Shown: one piece after another, positions 1-8,381 of the stretch
Position numbering within the stretch: the stretch's first letter is position 1
How the letters are laid out: each line of letters opens with the position of its first letter
DNA from: Algoriphagus sp. NG3
GTDB taxonomy: Bacteria > Bacteroidota > Bacteroidia > Cytophagales > Cyclobacteriaceae
Assembly: GCF_034119865.1 (NCBI RefSeq)
Contig: NZ_CP139421.1
Location: 1,674,001-1,738,000, forward strand
DNA: 64,000 nucleotides
Reading direction: 5' to 3'
Notes under the pieces: model-generated
What the model saw: the letters and a program-made list of their open reading frames with translations, nothing else
What the model was told of the DNA's origin: nothing
Database searches by the model: none
Position numbers and translations under genes: made by a program

Positions 1-771
1 AACTGTGCTTTCGAGGTCCTGGAGCTTGAGTTGATGGATCCTGAGCCGATAGAAATCACAGAGGAGCCAATACTTATCTCTCCCACGTGTGCATCAGAAA
101 ATGATGGCCAAGTCATACTAACCTTAAGCGGGGGAGTAGGGGAGTTACAGGCTCTTGATTTTCCTTCGGTTTGGGATGGGGAAACGCTAACCGTCCTTGG
201 GATTTCCAAAGGTGCATTTACAATTTTGATTGAATACGAGTCAGGTTGTACTATTTCTTACGCCCGAGAGATGCCCGGCCCAGAGCCATTGAAAGTCAGT
301 TTTATCTCCAAGAGCCCCAGCTGTCCAGGGTATGCCGATGGAGAATTGATCACTGAAGTTACCGGGGGAACTGAGCCATACACCTATCTATGGGAGGACG
401 GATCTACAAGTCCAACTCTGTCGGAGCTAACAGTGGGATCATATGAAATCAGCATAATTGATGCCAATGGTTGTACTATAGCTGTATCAGGATCGGTGGA
501 ACAGGCTGTGCCTCAGATCAGAATGCCTACGGGATTTAATCCCTTAGATGGGCCATATTTTCCTGTTTTCAACTGTGAAATAACCTATAAACTGATGATT
601 TGGAACAGATGGGGACAGCTGGTGTATGCCGGTTCAGAAGGATGGAATGGCAAAATATCCGGGGTAGAATCCCTTTTGGGAGGTTATTCCTACTTACTCC
701 AAGTTAGCTATATCCAAGATAATCTTATCCAAAGCGATGAATTAAGAGGTGGGTTTGTATTGATCCGGTAA
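1..771 (+). CDS. Surface protein C-terminal part: SprB-like repeats and CHU_C sorting domain (partial)
   Basis: The reading frame is open from the first base, so the gene starts outside the window and only the last ~256 residues are present. Two Ig-like repeats with SprB character are visible: each begins with a Pro-Thr/Ser-Cys segment, and the second contains GGTEPYTYLW and later IIDANGCT. The last ~60 residues (IWNRWGQLVY, then GWNGK and a final GGFVLIR) match the gliding-motility-associated C-terminal (CHU_C) domain. In Bacteroidota this domain directs type IX secretion and cell-surface attachment. I infer a large adhesin-like surface protein; its ligand cannot be read. An in-frame ATG at position 34 is internal and is not taken as the start. 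Confidence 0.8.
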   Translation, partial: NCAFEVLELELMDPEPIEITEEPILISPTCASENDGQVILTLSGGVGELQALDFPSVWDGETLTVLGISKGAFTILIEYESGCTISYAREMPGPEPLKVSFISKSPSCPGYADGELITEVTGGTEPYTYLWEDGSTSPTLSELTVGSYEISIIDANGCTIAVSGSVEQAVPQIRMPTGFNPLDGPYFPVFNCEITYKLMIWNRWGQLVYAGSEGWNGKISGVESLLGGYSYLLQVSYIQDNLIQSDELRGGFVLIR

Positions 772-1067
772 TGCATTTCAACCCATTTGGTGCCAAGGCT
801 AATTGTTTTTCAGCGTGGAAAAAGAATGGTTGTCTTAAGACTGCACTAGAATATGTCCAAGCCAGAAGAACCACATGTATTTCGCATAAACTATGGAATC
901 TATGATTCTATGTGGTGAAAAAATGGTTAACTACATATGAGCTGCTAAAGGGGCAGAGAATTGAGAGGAGCATTATAAAATGATAAAGCTTCATAGCTTA
1001 CCGCTAATACAATTGCCGGTTTTTTTGTGAAAGATTTTTGCATATTTATGCATACAACTTATCCAAA

Positions 1068-2363
1068 ATGAAAGAATTAGCGTTTTCGTTTTTCTTAATA
1101 ATTTCAGTAATGCAACTTGGATTTGCTCAACGGGAATTGATCCATGCCAAGCCGGCTACATTAGGATTTGATGAAGATTTCATCAACCAAAAAGTGGATT
1201 CAATTATGGAAATGGGTATCGACAGTTTGGCTTTTCCGGGAGCACAACTTTTGGTAGCGAAGAACGATACGGTTATTTTTCACAAAGCCTACGGTTATCA
1301 TACCTACGGCAACAAGCAACCGGTCGCATTGAACGACTTATACGATTTAGCTTCGGTGACCAAAATTGCCGGATCTTTACCCGCTTTAATGAAGTTGGTG
1401 GACGAAGGGAAGCTTGATCTGGACAAGCCTTTCAGCACCTATTGGAAACCTTGGAGAAACCGAAAAGACAAAAAAGAGCTTACGCTCCGTGAGATTTTGG
1501 CACATCAGGCTGGTTTAGTCCCCTACATTGTGTTTTTAGAAAAGGTAGTTCGAAAAAATGGCAAGATCAAACCAAGATTTGTGCATAATACCTCCAATAA
1601 ACGATTTCAAGGGCAAGTATACGATGGGCTTTATATCAACAATCGGTTTGAACGGAAAATGAACCGAATCATTAACCGGTCCAAGGTCTCGGATGAAAAG
1701 AAATACCTGTATTCGGGACTCACTTTTTTGATTTTTCCCAGTTTGATCGAGCAACTCACCCAAACCGACTATCAAAGCTATTTGGAAGAGAATTTCTATC
1801 AACGGTTAGGTTGTCATACCTTGGGATATCTACCTGAGGGAAAAAATTATGTAAATGCCATCGTCCCCACCGAAGTGGATTCTCTCTTTAGAAAAACCTT
1901 GGTAACAGGATGGGTTCACGACGAAAACGCAGCGCTTAAAGGAGGTGTTTCAGGTAATGCGGGGTTGTTCGGTACGGCCGATGACTTGGCCAAATTGATG
2001 CTTTTTTATCAGAATTATGGAAGTGTGGATGGGCAGCAGCTAATTTTAGCCGAAACCGTGAAAGAGTTTACCGAGGTGCAGTTTCGCGAAAACGAAAACC
2101 GCCGTGGGCTTGGTTTTGACAAACCTTACTTTAATAATGCCGAGCTGCCCTTGGAGGAAGCGTATCCTTCCCCTTTGGCAAGCCCCGATAGTTTTGGTCA
2201 TTCTGGTTTTACCGGAACTTTTGTGTGGGCCGATCCCGAAAAAAAGCTCACGTTTATATTTCTATCCAACCGGGTTTATCCGTCCAGAGACCACCAGAAC
2301 TTGTATAGTTTGAATATTCGAACAGCTTTGCAGGATGTTTTTTATCGGGCAGAGGATAACTAG
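1068..2363 (+). CDS. Serine hydrolase, class C beta-lactamase fold, resembling the C-terminal half of NagZ fusions
   Basis: An exported serine hydrolase of the beta-lactamase/transpeptidase-like fold. The ATG at 1068 is preferred to the upstream TTG at 1038 because it opens directly into a signal peptide (MKELAFSFFL up to GFAQ). The SxxK nucleophile box is SVTK, a Tyr-Ser pair stands about 130 residues later, and the third box is HSGFTG. The C-terminal end (LSNRVYPSRD, then LNIRTALQDV) is the pattern I associate with the serine-hydrolase domain that Bacteroidota fuse to the NagZ beta-N-acetylglucosaminidase. Here that domain stands alone at ~431 residues. The likely substrate is peptidoglycan peptide or an ester, and the specificity is unknown. 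It appears monocistronic. Confidence 0.82.
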   Translation: MKELAFSFFLIISVMQLGFAQRELIHAKPATLGFDEDFINQKVDSIMEMGIDSLAFPGAQLLVAKNDTVIFHKAYGYHTYGNKQPVALNDLYDLASVTKIAGSLPALMKLVDEGKLDLDKPFSTYWKPWRNRKDKKELTLREILAHQAGLVPYIVFLEKVVRKNGKIKPRFVHNTSNKRFQGQVYDGLYINNRFERKMNRIINRSKVSDEKKYLYSGLTFLIFPSLIEQLTQTDYQSYLEENFYQRLGCHTLGYLPEGKNYVNAIVPTEVDSLFRKTLVTGWVHDENAALKGGVSGNAGLFGTADDLAKLMLFYQNYGSVDGQQLILAETVKEFTEVQFRENENRRGLGFDKPYFNNAELPLEEAYPSPLASPDSFGHSGFTGTFVWADPEKKLTFIFLSNRVYPSRDHQNLYSLNIRTALQDVFYRAEDN

Positions 2364-2425
2364 GTTTCTGACGTGGAAAAACCAGGAAATTTCTTTTATA
2401 ATCATCTGTCACCTGTGTTGATCAT

Positions 2426-2458
2426 GAACCTTTGAGGTTTTTTACACCTCGAAGGTTT
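2426..2458. repeat. Inverted repeat in a gene-poor gap
   Basis: Left arm GAACCTTTGAGGT and right arm ACCTCGAAGGTTT pair with one mismatch across a 6-7 nt T-rich loop. It lies ~65 bp after the serine hydrolase stop and could act as its terminator, although no T-run follows the right arm. The rest of the 2364-2865 gap holds no gene I can support. A stretch near 2531-2565 (ACCGCAAAGCACACAAAGG...) looks like non-coding repetitive sequence. Confidence 0.5.
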
Positions 2459-2865
2459 CAGATCTTCAGAACAATCTTCAGCTTTACATCTTCGATATTC
2501 ATCGGGAGCCAACTAGCTGAGTGATTTTTTTAACCGCAAAGCACACAAAGGTTTCACAAAGAAAATCACTAATGGGATTACAAATTCTGAAATAACAGTG
2601 CTATTCATCTTTGCCGCAGCCCGTGGCAAAATTAGACTAAATCCTAATTCAACATTAGTTAAAAACACAGCAGGTACAAATTCGACTCTTGGTCAAAATA
2701 ATTTTTTATAGTCAATATTCGATAGTATAGCCTAACTGATTCACTAACCCCTAATTGTATTTTTTCTGATTTGATCATATTTCAGATGGTTCAATATCCT
2801 TAATTTTGTCATGCTCAGCATGAGTTCCTTACTTAAGATTGGAAATCAGAAAAAGGACAGCCAAG

Positions 2866-3321
2866 TTATTTAACTTCTTGCTCCTTAGCCTTATCATTAA
2901 GCAACTTTGTAATATCAATAGGAGGTAGTAAGTAGCCGCCCAAAGGACCTAAATTGGTGATCTGATAAATAATATTACGAAGGTTATTGATCATCATATT
3001 TAAGGTGGAGAATTTCAAGAGATTGTTACGTAGGCCTTCTTCTATTTCCTCGGATTCACTGATCTTGAAGGTCCCACCGCCTTCTACCATCAACTTGTAT
3101 CCCGGGATTTTATTCCCATCCTCTACATTCACTTCAATCCTAGTGATCAACTGAATTTCTCCATCTTCCTCGATAGGACTCATGTCGAAATCTATTTCAA
3201 CAGGATAGGAAGAAAACAGTACTATGGGATCCAAGTCATCTTGCTCAGGCACTACAAATTCATAATGCGACTCCAAGAGCTTGAAATCCAATAATTGAAG
3301 GGGGGAGAATTTTGCTTTCAT
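2866..3321 (-). CDS. SecB-like chaperone (chaperone of a TAC-type toxin-antitoxin operon)
   Basis: A 151-residue protein with SecB-family features. The middle is beta-rich with EGGGTFKI. The C-terminal helix and strand carry LNNLRNI-type residues followed by LGPLGGYLLPPIDI, comparable to the GGFPPLLLPPINF segment of SecB, and its length matches SecB (~155). It is the last gene of a three-gene minus-strand operon. Its ATG overlaps the TGA of the antitoxin by 4 bp (ATGA at 3318-3321), which implies translational coupling. Family knowledge: in mycobacterial HigBA-SecB TAC systems the SecB-like protein protects the antitoxin from aggregation and proteolysis. I infer the same role here rather than general export, because canonical SecB is not linked to an HTH antitoxin. 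Confidence is high for the fold and good for the role. Confidence 0.78.
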   Translation of the reverse strand: MKAKFSPLQLLDFKLLESHYEFVVPEQDDLDPIVLFSSYPVEIDFDMSPIEEDGEIQLITRIEVNVEDGNKIPGYKLMVEGGGTFKISESEEIEEGLRNNLLKFSTLNMMINNLRNIIYQITNLGPLGGYLLPPIDITKLLNDKAKEQEVK

Positions 3322-3800
3322 CCTGCTAGTGCATATCCATCCTCAGTACTTGGCTCTACCGCCATAACTGTATGAGGATTTGGTTTTTGATTCCTTAATT
3401 CAAAGTATTGCTGGGTCAGAGTCAATTTGCGATGGTAGTCCGTGATTTCCTCCTTCACTTTATCCTTGATCATTTCCTCAGTCATTACCTGCTCATTTTC
3501 TGCCAAAATAGCCTGTAACTGGATCTCCAGCACTTTTTCCAATTGGGTAATGGTCGAAAGCTTATAATCATTCTGCCCCTTTACCAATTTACTTATTTGC
3601 TGACGGGTCACACCTAGTGCTTTTGCCAGATCTGTTTGATTCCAGCCTTTATCATCCAAGGCATCCAAAATCCGTAATGATATCCGGGTAGACTTCTTGA
3701 GCCATGCCTTATTTTCTTTTCTAAATGCAACTTTTTCCTTCCAGTTGGAAGGGGGATTCTTTGCTGCTAAATTCCTTAATTTTTCTTCTGTATTGCTCAT
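3318..3800 (-). CDS. HTH (XRE/HigA-like) antitoxin with C-terminal extension
   Basis: 160 residues. An N-terminal helical region (1-39) is followed by an XRE helix-turn-helix at about 40-97, with recognition segment GVTRQQISKLVKG. A ~60-residue extension (100-160) is rich in charged residues and ends in PSTEDGYALAG. It sits 4 bp after the toxin stop and overlaps the SecB-like gene by 4 bp, so all three are probably co-transcribed. In known TAC systems a C-terminal chaperone-addiction (ChAD) tail makes the antitoxin unstable without the chaperone. The tail here occupies that position, but I cannot show ChAD homology from one sequence. The HTH probably also autorepresses the operon. Gene order is toxin first, as in HigBA. 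Confidence 0.8.
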   Translation of the reverse strand: MSNTEEKLRNLAAKNPPSNWKEKVAFRKENKAWLKKSTRISLRILDALDDKGWNQTDLAKALGVTRQQISKLVKGQNDYKLSTITQLEKVLEIQLQAILAENEQVMTEEMIKDKVKEEITDYHRKLTLTQQYFELRNQKPNPHTVMAVEPSTEDGYALAG

Positions 3801-3804
3801 TGTC

Positions 3805-4347
3805 TTATAGGTCTAAGTAAACGAACTCTCCTTCTTCACCTTTCTCTTGGAGGTAATCTCTTACCAAATTGAGCTTATAAAGCTCCTTTTTTGTGTGTTT
3901 CCGATCCTTCATTTGATCTGTCAACTTGATAGCCCCACCTGTAATTACGTAAGATGTACCATATCGAATAGCGTAAACGCGCAAAAATGAATTATTGCTT
4001 GTCCCATATGCCTTAAGCTGCTGTAATTCATAAGCTTTTCCAGCTTCTTTATTGTGTAGAGGTTTAAAAAATTCGCTTAGATGCTTTCCTGATTCATCTT
4101 CGGCCAATTCGAATAAGGTTTCAAATAACAAATCTGCATCCTCAATTGCTTTTTCAACGATAGAACTGATTTTTGCTTTACCATAATAGGCTTCATAATC
4201 CTTTTTGTAATGAATGAAAAACTTGCGCAATTCATATTTGTCAGACCAATATTCTTGTAGTAATTCCAGTGCATCTAGTTCACTATCATCATACTTTACA
4301 GCATAAAGACAGTCCTTTGAGCGCTCAAATATACTAACAATATTCAT
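3805..4347 (-). CDS. Putative toxin of the TAC operon (RelE/HigB-like C-terminal region)
   Basis: A 180-residue protein, first in a minus-strand operon with an XRE antitoxin and a SecB-like chaperone. The last ~65 residues (FLRVYAIRYG, then VITGGAIKLTDQM, then HTKKELYKL) follow the RelE/HigB pattern of two beta strands, a Lys-rich turn and a helix, as seen in mRNA interferases. The N-terminal ~100 residues are helical, acidic and unfamiliar to me, which makes it nearly twice the usual HigB length. The toxin call rests on operon position and this C-terminal pattern; biochemical activity is inferred. The first codons contain a perfect palindrome (see 4316-4329). Alternative: a conserved non-toxic partner of unknown function. 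Confidence 0.62.
   Translation of the reverse strand: MNIVSIFERSKDCLYAVKYDDSELDALELLQEYWSDKYELRKFFIHYKKDYEAYYGKAKISSIVEKAIEDADLLFETLFELAEDESGKHLSEFFKPLHNKEAGKAYELQQLKAYGTSNNSFLRVYAIRYGTSYVITGGAIKLTDQMKDRKHTKKELYKLNLVRDYLQEKGEEGEFVYLDL
4316..4329. promoter_or_regulatory. 14-bp perfect palindrome in the first codons of the toxin gene
   Basis: TTTGAGCGCTCAAA is a perfect 14-bp palindrome about 20 bp inside the toxin start. It could be an operator for the HTH antitoxin, but it also encodes residues 7-11 of the toxin and may be chance. Confidence 0.25.
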
Positions 4348-4586
4348 AGTGTCAACCTACAGGTTTACATTTTGGTTCAAATAATTTCATCTGTTCCCAT
4401 ATTTTACTCTGAGCTAAGCTCTCAGATTCAAAGTAGGAATATAATTTGAAATTAGTTAACTCAGTACAAACTTCAACTTTTTAGCAGTTCAGTATTAGTG
4501 TTTTTCGTCCTGAGTGAAGGACATGCTGGAAGGGGAAATTTACTTAAGGAGATAAAAGTATTGGACTTACAATTCGTGAACGAATA

Positions 4587-5003
4587 TCATTTCCTCATAT
4601 TCTCCAGCATTGTCTGTAACGTCAGGATCATATCATCCTTTTCCTTCAGCATACGCTCGTACAGCTTTTTGTTCTCATCCATGGCTTCAAGCCATTTTTC
4701 AACTGGGTTAATATTGAAATTTGGTGTATGTCCAGTATTCACAAATGAACCTTCTTGAAAAGTATTTGAGATAAAAGTTATTGCTTGTTCTTCGTCAAAG
4801 TTTCTGATGGCTTCCATGGGAATCTTCAGCGCATCAGCTATTTCCTGGAGTAATGCCGTCTCGATGCTTTCCTTTTGCTCCAATATTGAAATTTTCTTCT
4901 GGTTCCAGTCATCACCCAATTCATAGGCCAGCGCTTCCTGTTTGATGCCCAGCATTTCCCGAAAACGTTTTACATTTCGTCCCTCGTGTATCTTTGGTTC
5001 CAT
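4587..5003 (-). CDS. XRE-family transcriptional regulator with C-terminal coiled coil
   Basis: 138 residues. A helix-turn-helix occupies about residues 8-65 (FREMLGIKQEALAYELG, then QKKISILEQKE). A linker with IRNFDEEQAI follows, and a C-terminal helical stretch (KWLEAMDENKKLYERML onward) is likely to form a coiled coil for dimerisation. It belongs to a recurrent Bacteroidota regulator type; its targets are unknown. Its ATG at 5001-5003 lies exactly where the truncated plus-strand gene begins to show homology, so its promoter must sit inside that gene's remains. It is separated from the TAC operon by ~240 bp with no ORF, so it may be a separate module of the same island. Confidence 0.8.
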   Translation of the reverse strand: MEPKIHEGRNVKRFREMLGIKQEALAYELGDDWNQKKISILEQKESIETALLQEIADALKIPMEAIRNFDEEQAITFISNTFQEGSFVNTGHTPNFNINPVEKWLEAMDENKKLYERMLKEKDDMILTLQTMLENMRK

Positions 5004-6022
5004 TTCTTCAGATTTCTTTTGATGATCGGGTAAATACCCAAGCGGGAGTAGCAGATCTTAATTTTGGCCTTATGCGAGAACATTTGGCTCAGACGGGGAG
5101 TAAGCTTTACGGCGAAAGTGCAAAAATGAGCGTGGAGCAGTTGGCAGAGCAAATGAATCTTTGTCAGGGATCTAAGGAGTACCGCTTTCCAAAAAATGTG
5201 GGTTTGTTGATGTTTTCTGAGAATACTGAGAAGTATTTTCCCTACGCCAAAATAGATGTAGTAGAATTCCCAGATGGGCTAGGGGCCAAACGTTTCAATG
5301 AAAAGACTTTTGATGGCCCCATTCAGCATCAGTTAGTGGACGTGCTGTCCTTCCTGAAAACAAATATCATCAAGGGTAAAGTAGTCAAACATGCTAATCA
5401 GGAGGAATCAGATAAGGTCTATAATTATCCGTATCAGGCTATTGAAGAAGCACTTTCCAATGCGGTGTATCATCGTAATTATGAATTACAGGAACCTATT
5501 GAAGTTAGAATTCTGCCTGATAGCATAGGGATCATAAGCTACAATGGTGTAGATCCATCGATTAAGCAGAAAGATTTTGACAAAGGAGTGATCAGAGCAA
5601 GAAGATACAGAAATAGGCGGGTTGGAGAATTTTTGAAGGAGCTACGGTTGACAGAAGGTCGAGGTACCGGCATTCCTACAATTATAAAGTCCCTACATGA
5701 TAATGGATCTAACAAACCTTCATTTGATACAGATGATCCTGATAGAAGGCACTTTATTATAGAATTTCCGATTCATGGTGAATTTAAGAAAACTATAAAA
5801 AAAGCAGGTGGTGCAATAGGTGGTGCAATAGAACTAACAGAAAGACAAAGTGAGGTTTTAGAGTTAATTAAGGGAAATGATAAAATTGGATACAGGGAAG
5901 TGGCCGAAAGGCTAGGTATCAATAATTCAGCTGCACAAGGACATTTTGACGCACTGAAAGAAAAGAAAGCAATAGAACGTGTTGGAGGAACCAGAGGATT
6001 TTGGAGAATAAAAAACAGGTAA
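4994..6022 (+). pseudogene. 5'-truncated AlbA_2/RecG-like ATP-binding regulator
   Basis: The 342-codon frame matches the middle and C-terminal parts of the AlbA_2 (Schlafen-like) putative transcriptional regulators often called RecG-related. Recognisable blocks are EEALSNAVYHRNYE, RRYRNRRVGEFLKEL and LTEGRGTGIPTI, which form the GHKL-type ATP-binding half. A C-terminal winged-helix follows (LTERQSEVLELIKGN to the stop). The usual N-terminal AlbA_2 domain, well over 100 residues, is missing: the frame begins at a weak TTG and the next residues (PFLQISFDDRVN) already belong to the mid-protein. Upstream DNA is taken by the divergent XRE gene. I conclude that the 5' end was lost at a junction near 5005. 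A short functional product from an internal start is possible but less likely. Confidence 0.72.
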
Positions 6023-6324
6023 TGGATTTGTAGCCGGTTAAAAACACTTGCTAAGTTTTAAAATATGTACGGGAAGTGCTATCAAGCCCTAGATAATCGA
6101 GAACATGGCTGTACTCTTGCTTTCATTGACCTAGTTGATGAAAATAGAAATCTGAATCGGTCATGTTGAGAAGATCTGTGGAAAGCTCATCGGATTTGAC
6201 GAGAATAAGAGTACTATTGTTACATAATTTACATTATGTTAAATAAAAAAATCAATACCCCTCCATTTCCCATTTATTTTTAACTTAAGGCTCTGGATTC
6301 CCTATACCCCGACCTGCTAGCTTT

Positions 6325-7791
6325 ATGAATAATCAACTTCCCCGACTGGGGCTTTTTCTTGGACCTGTAGCTTTTCTGCTGATTATTTTTCTTGTGGACT
6401 CTCCGGGCTTGACTCCCGAATCCAGAGCCATGCTTGCCCTTGCTGCCTGGATGGCAATCTGGTGGATCTCTGAAGCGATCCCTATTGCCGCCACGGCTTT
6501 TCTCCCGCTGATATTTATGCCTATGCTCGGGATTTTGCCTATAGTCAATGTATCGAGCAATTACATGCATCCTACAGTTATGCTCTATATGGGCGGCTTC
6601 CTACTGGCTACAGGAATTGAGAAATGGAACCTGCATCGCAGAATTGCACTTAACATAATAAATTTATTAGGTACAGATTTGCGGCGTATCGTTTTGGGAT
6701 TTATCCTTGCTACCGGAATTCTCTCCATGTGGATCTCCAATTCCGCCACTTCCCTGATGATGCTGCCAATCGGTTTGGCGGTAGTCAATCAATTCAAAGA
6801 TCAACTAGGTTCTTCTAACTCGGTGATTGCGCATAGCCTGGGTAAAAATATTATGCTGGGAATCGCTTACGGAGCTTCCATCGGCGGAGTTGCCACGCTG
6901 ATCGGCACCCCTACCAATACCATACTTGCCGCTGTAGTCTCTGATCTGTATGGTTATACCATCGGGTTTAATGAATGGTTTCTTTTTGGGCTTCCATTAG
7001 CGGCTGTTTTATTGTTTATCTGCTGGTTTTACCTGGTGAACTCTGCCAATCCGCTTCCCAAAAAGTTCAGCCTAAATGATGGTAAAAACATCGTTTCTAA
7101 GCAGTTGGAAGCACTTGGAAAGATTAGCTTCGAAGAGAAAACCGTGATGATCGTCTTCGGAACGGTTTGTCTGGCATGGATTACCCGTAGTTTTTTACTG
7201 GAGAAATTCCTCCCGGAAATAAACGACACGATCATTGTTTTGATAGGGGTAGTTATCCTCTTTGTCCTCCCCTCCTCTACCAAGAATGTACGGATTTTGG
7301 ACTGGAAAACTGCCGAGAAAATCCCTTGGGGAGTGTTGATTCTATTCGGTGGCGGACTGGCTTTGGCTGCAGGTTTTCAGAGCACAGGGCTTGCGGAATG
7401 GATCGGCCAGAAATTTACGCTGCTGGAGGGTATCAGCTTTATACTCTTGCTCCTTATCATAGTAGCTTCGGTCAATTTCCTTACCGAGGTCACTTCCAAT
7501 GTGGCGACAGCATCCATGTTGCTTCCGATTCTGGCTTCCGTGGCCTTCAAACTGGATTTACATCCATTTGGGCTGATGGTTGGTGCTACTTTGGCTGCCA
7601 GTTGCGCATTTATGCTTCCCGTGGCCACTCCGCCCAATGCCGTGGTTTTCGGCTCGGGTTATTTGAAGATGAAGGATATGGTGAGTGCCGGTTTTTGGCT
7701 GAATGTTATTTCTATTTTTCTGGTGGTTTTGATGGTGTATTTTGTGCTTCCGCTGATGTGGGGAATTGATTTGATGAGTAATCCATTTTAG
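6325..7791 (+). CDS. SLC13/DASS family sodium-coupled anion transporter
   Basis: 488 residues with 11-13 hydrophobic segments, a typical DASS length. Early signatures include ESRAMLALAAWMAIWWISEAIP-type residues. Two halves carry the conserved SNT-like motifs: SNSATSLMMLPI near residue 140 and TSNVATASMLLPI near residue 390, each followed by a Pro/Gly-rich hairpin (IGTPTNTI and VATPPNAV). These SNT boxes bind sodium and the carboxylate/anion substrate. I infer uptake of a dicarboxylate or similar anion (succinate, malate or sulfate-like), located in the inner membrane. No operon partner lies nearby; the preceding 6023-6324 gap holds nothing I can name. Confidence 0.88.
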   Translation: MNNQLPRLGLFLGPVAFLLIIFLVDSPGLTPESRAMLALAAWMAIWWISEAIPIAATAFLPLIFMPMLGILPIVNVSSNYMHPTVMLYMGGFLLATGIEKWNLHRRIALNIINLLGTDLRRIVLGFILATGILSMWISNSATSLMMLPIGLAVVNQFKDQLGSSNSVIAHSLGKNIMLGIAYGASIGGVATLIGTPTNTILAAVVSDLYGYTIGFNEWFLFGLPLAAVLLFICWFYLVNSANPLPKKFSLNDGKNIVSKQLEALGKISFEEKTVMIVFGTVCLAWITRSFLLEKFLPEINDTIIVLIGVVILFVLPSSTKNVRILDWKTAEKIPWGVLILFGGGLALAAGFQSTGLAEWIGQKFTLLEGISFILLLLIIVASVNFLTEVTSNVATASMLLPILASVAFKLDLHPFGLMVGATLAASCAFMLPVATPPNAVVFGSGYLKMKDMVSAGFWLNVISIFLVVLMVYFVLPLMWGIDLMSNPF

Positions 7792-7854
7792 CATAGACTT
7801 ACTTCGACATTCATCATTCGAAATTCTACATTCATCATTTCGTTATTCGGCGTC

Positions 7855-7964
7855 CGTCATTGCGAGGAAAAATCAATGACCAAAGGGAGTTGATTTGACG
7901 CGGCAATCTCATACCCGGGGTTGCTATGAGATCGCTTCTCCGCCTCAGGCGGATCGCGATGACG
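7855..7964. repeat. REP-like extragenic palindromic element
   Basis: A 110-bp element bounded by CGTCATTGCG and its near-complement CGCGATGACG. Inside are GACGCGGCAATCTCAT, the partner TATGAGATCGCTTC, and the short perfect hairpin TCCGCCTCAGGCGGA (7939-7953). This layout is a dispersed repeat I know from many Bacteroidota intergenic regions. It is flanked by short ATTCATCATT-type tandem motifs (7810-7840 and 7995-8018). It is non-coding; the 79-codon frame across it is not a gene. Confidence 0.75.
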
Positions 7965-8208
7965 AATAGCCTCGGTACATGGGGTACTTCGATATTTATC
8001 ATTTGGTGTTCATCATTCAGAATTAAAGCCTTTTGAAAAGTAGCTGAAGTGTATTTCTCTTTGGTGTTCCTCAAGGAAATTGCTCCCGTAAATCGTATTT
8101 CGTAAATCCAAATTTCTTATCCGCCCCAAAATCCCCGCATTTCGTCACATTCTTTTGAAAAGCTTTTCTACAAGAACTAATCTTGGCTATCGATTAGAAA
8201 TTGACCTA

Positions 8209-8355
8209 ATGAACACCAAGAAAGTCTTTTATTTGCTTATCCTTTTGGCACTTATTTACAATATGGCGCTGATATTTTCCGGATCTCCTGAAAATAGTGA
8301 GGAAGAGACTAAGGTTACCTTGGACATTAAGTATAATCTGGTTGATGAAAGATAG
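8209..8355 (+). CDS. Small single-pass membrane protein (48 aa), hypothetical
   Basis: A short frame from ATG 8209 encoding one N-terminal hydrophobic helix (VFYLLILLALIYNMALIF) with a Lys-Lys before it, then an acidic, charged tail (SGSPENSEEETK). It ends 26 bp before the LytS-type histidine kinase and is on the same strand, so it may be co-transcribed with the kinase and response regulator. I do not recognise a family. The upstream in-frame ATG at 8155 is less likely because its extra residues are unlike a signal segment. It could be a modulator of the kinase, or a chance frame. Confidence 0.4.
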   Translation: MNTKKVFYLLILLALIYNMALIFSGSPENSEEETKVTLDIKYNLVDER

Positions 8356-8381
8356 TGTAACCTACTTAATAACAAAACGAT

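Noticed and set aside
2866..3321. Ordinary housekeeping SecB
   Set aside because: The overlap with an XRE antitoxin gene and the operon order favour a TAC chaperone; general SecB is not normally linked to such genes.
7326..7769. 147-codon frame on the plus strand inside the transporter
   Set aside because: Alternate frame of the SLC13 gene; Cys/Tyr/Gly-rich random-looking product.
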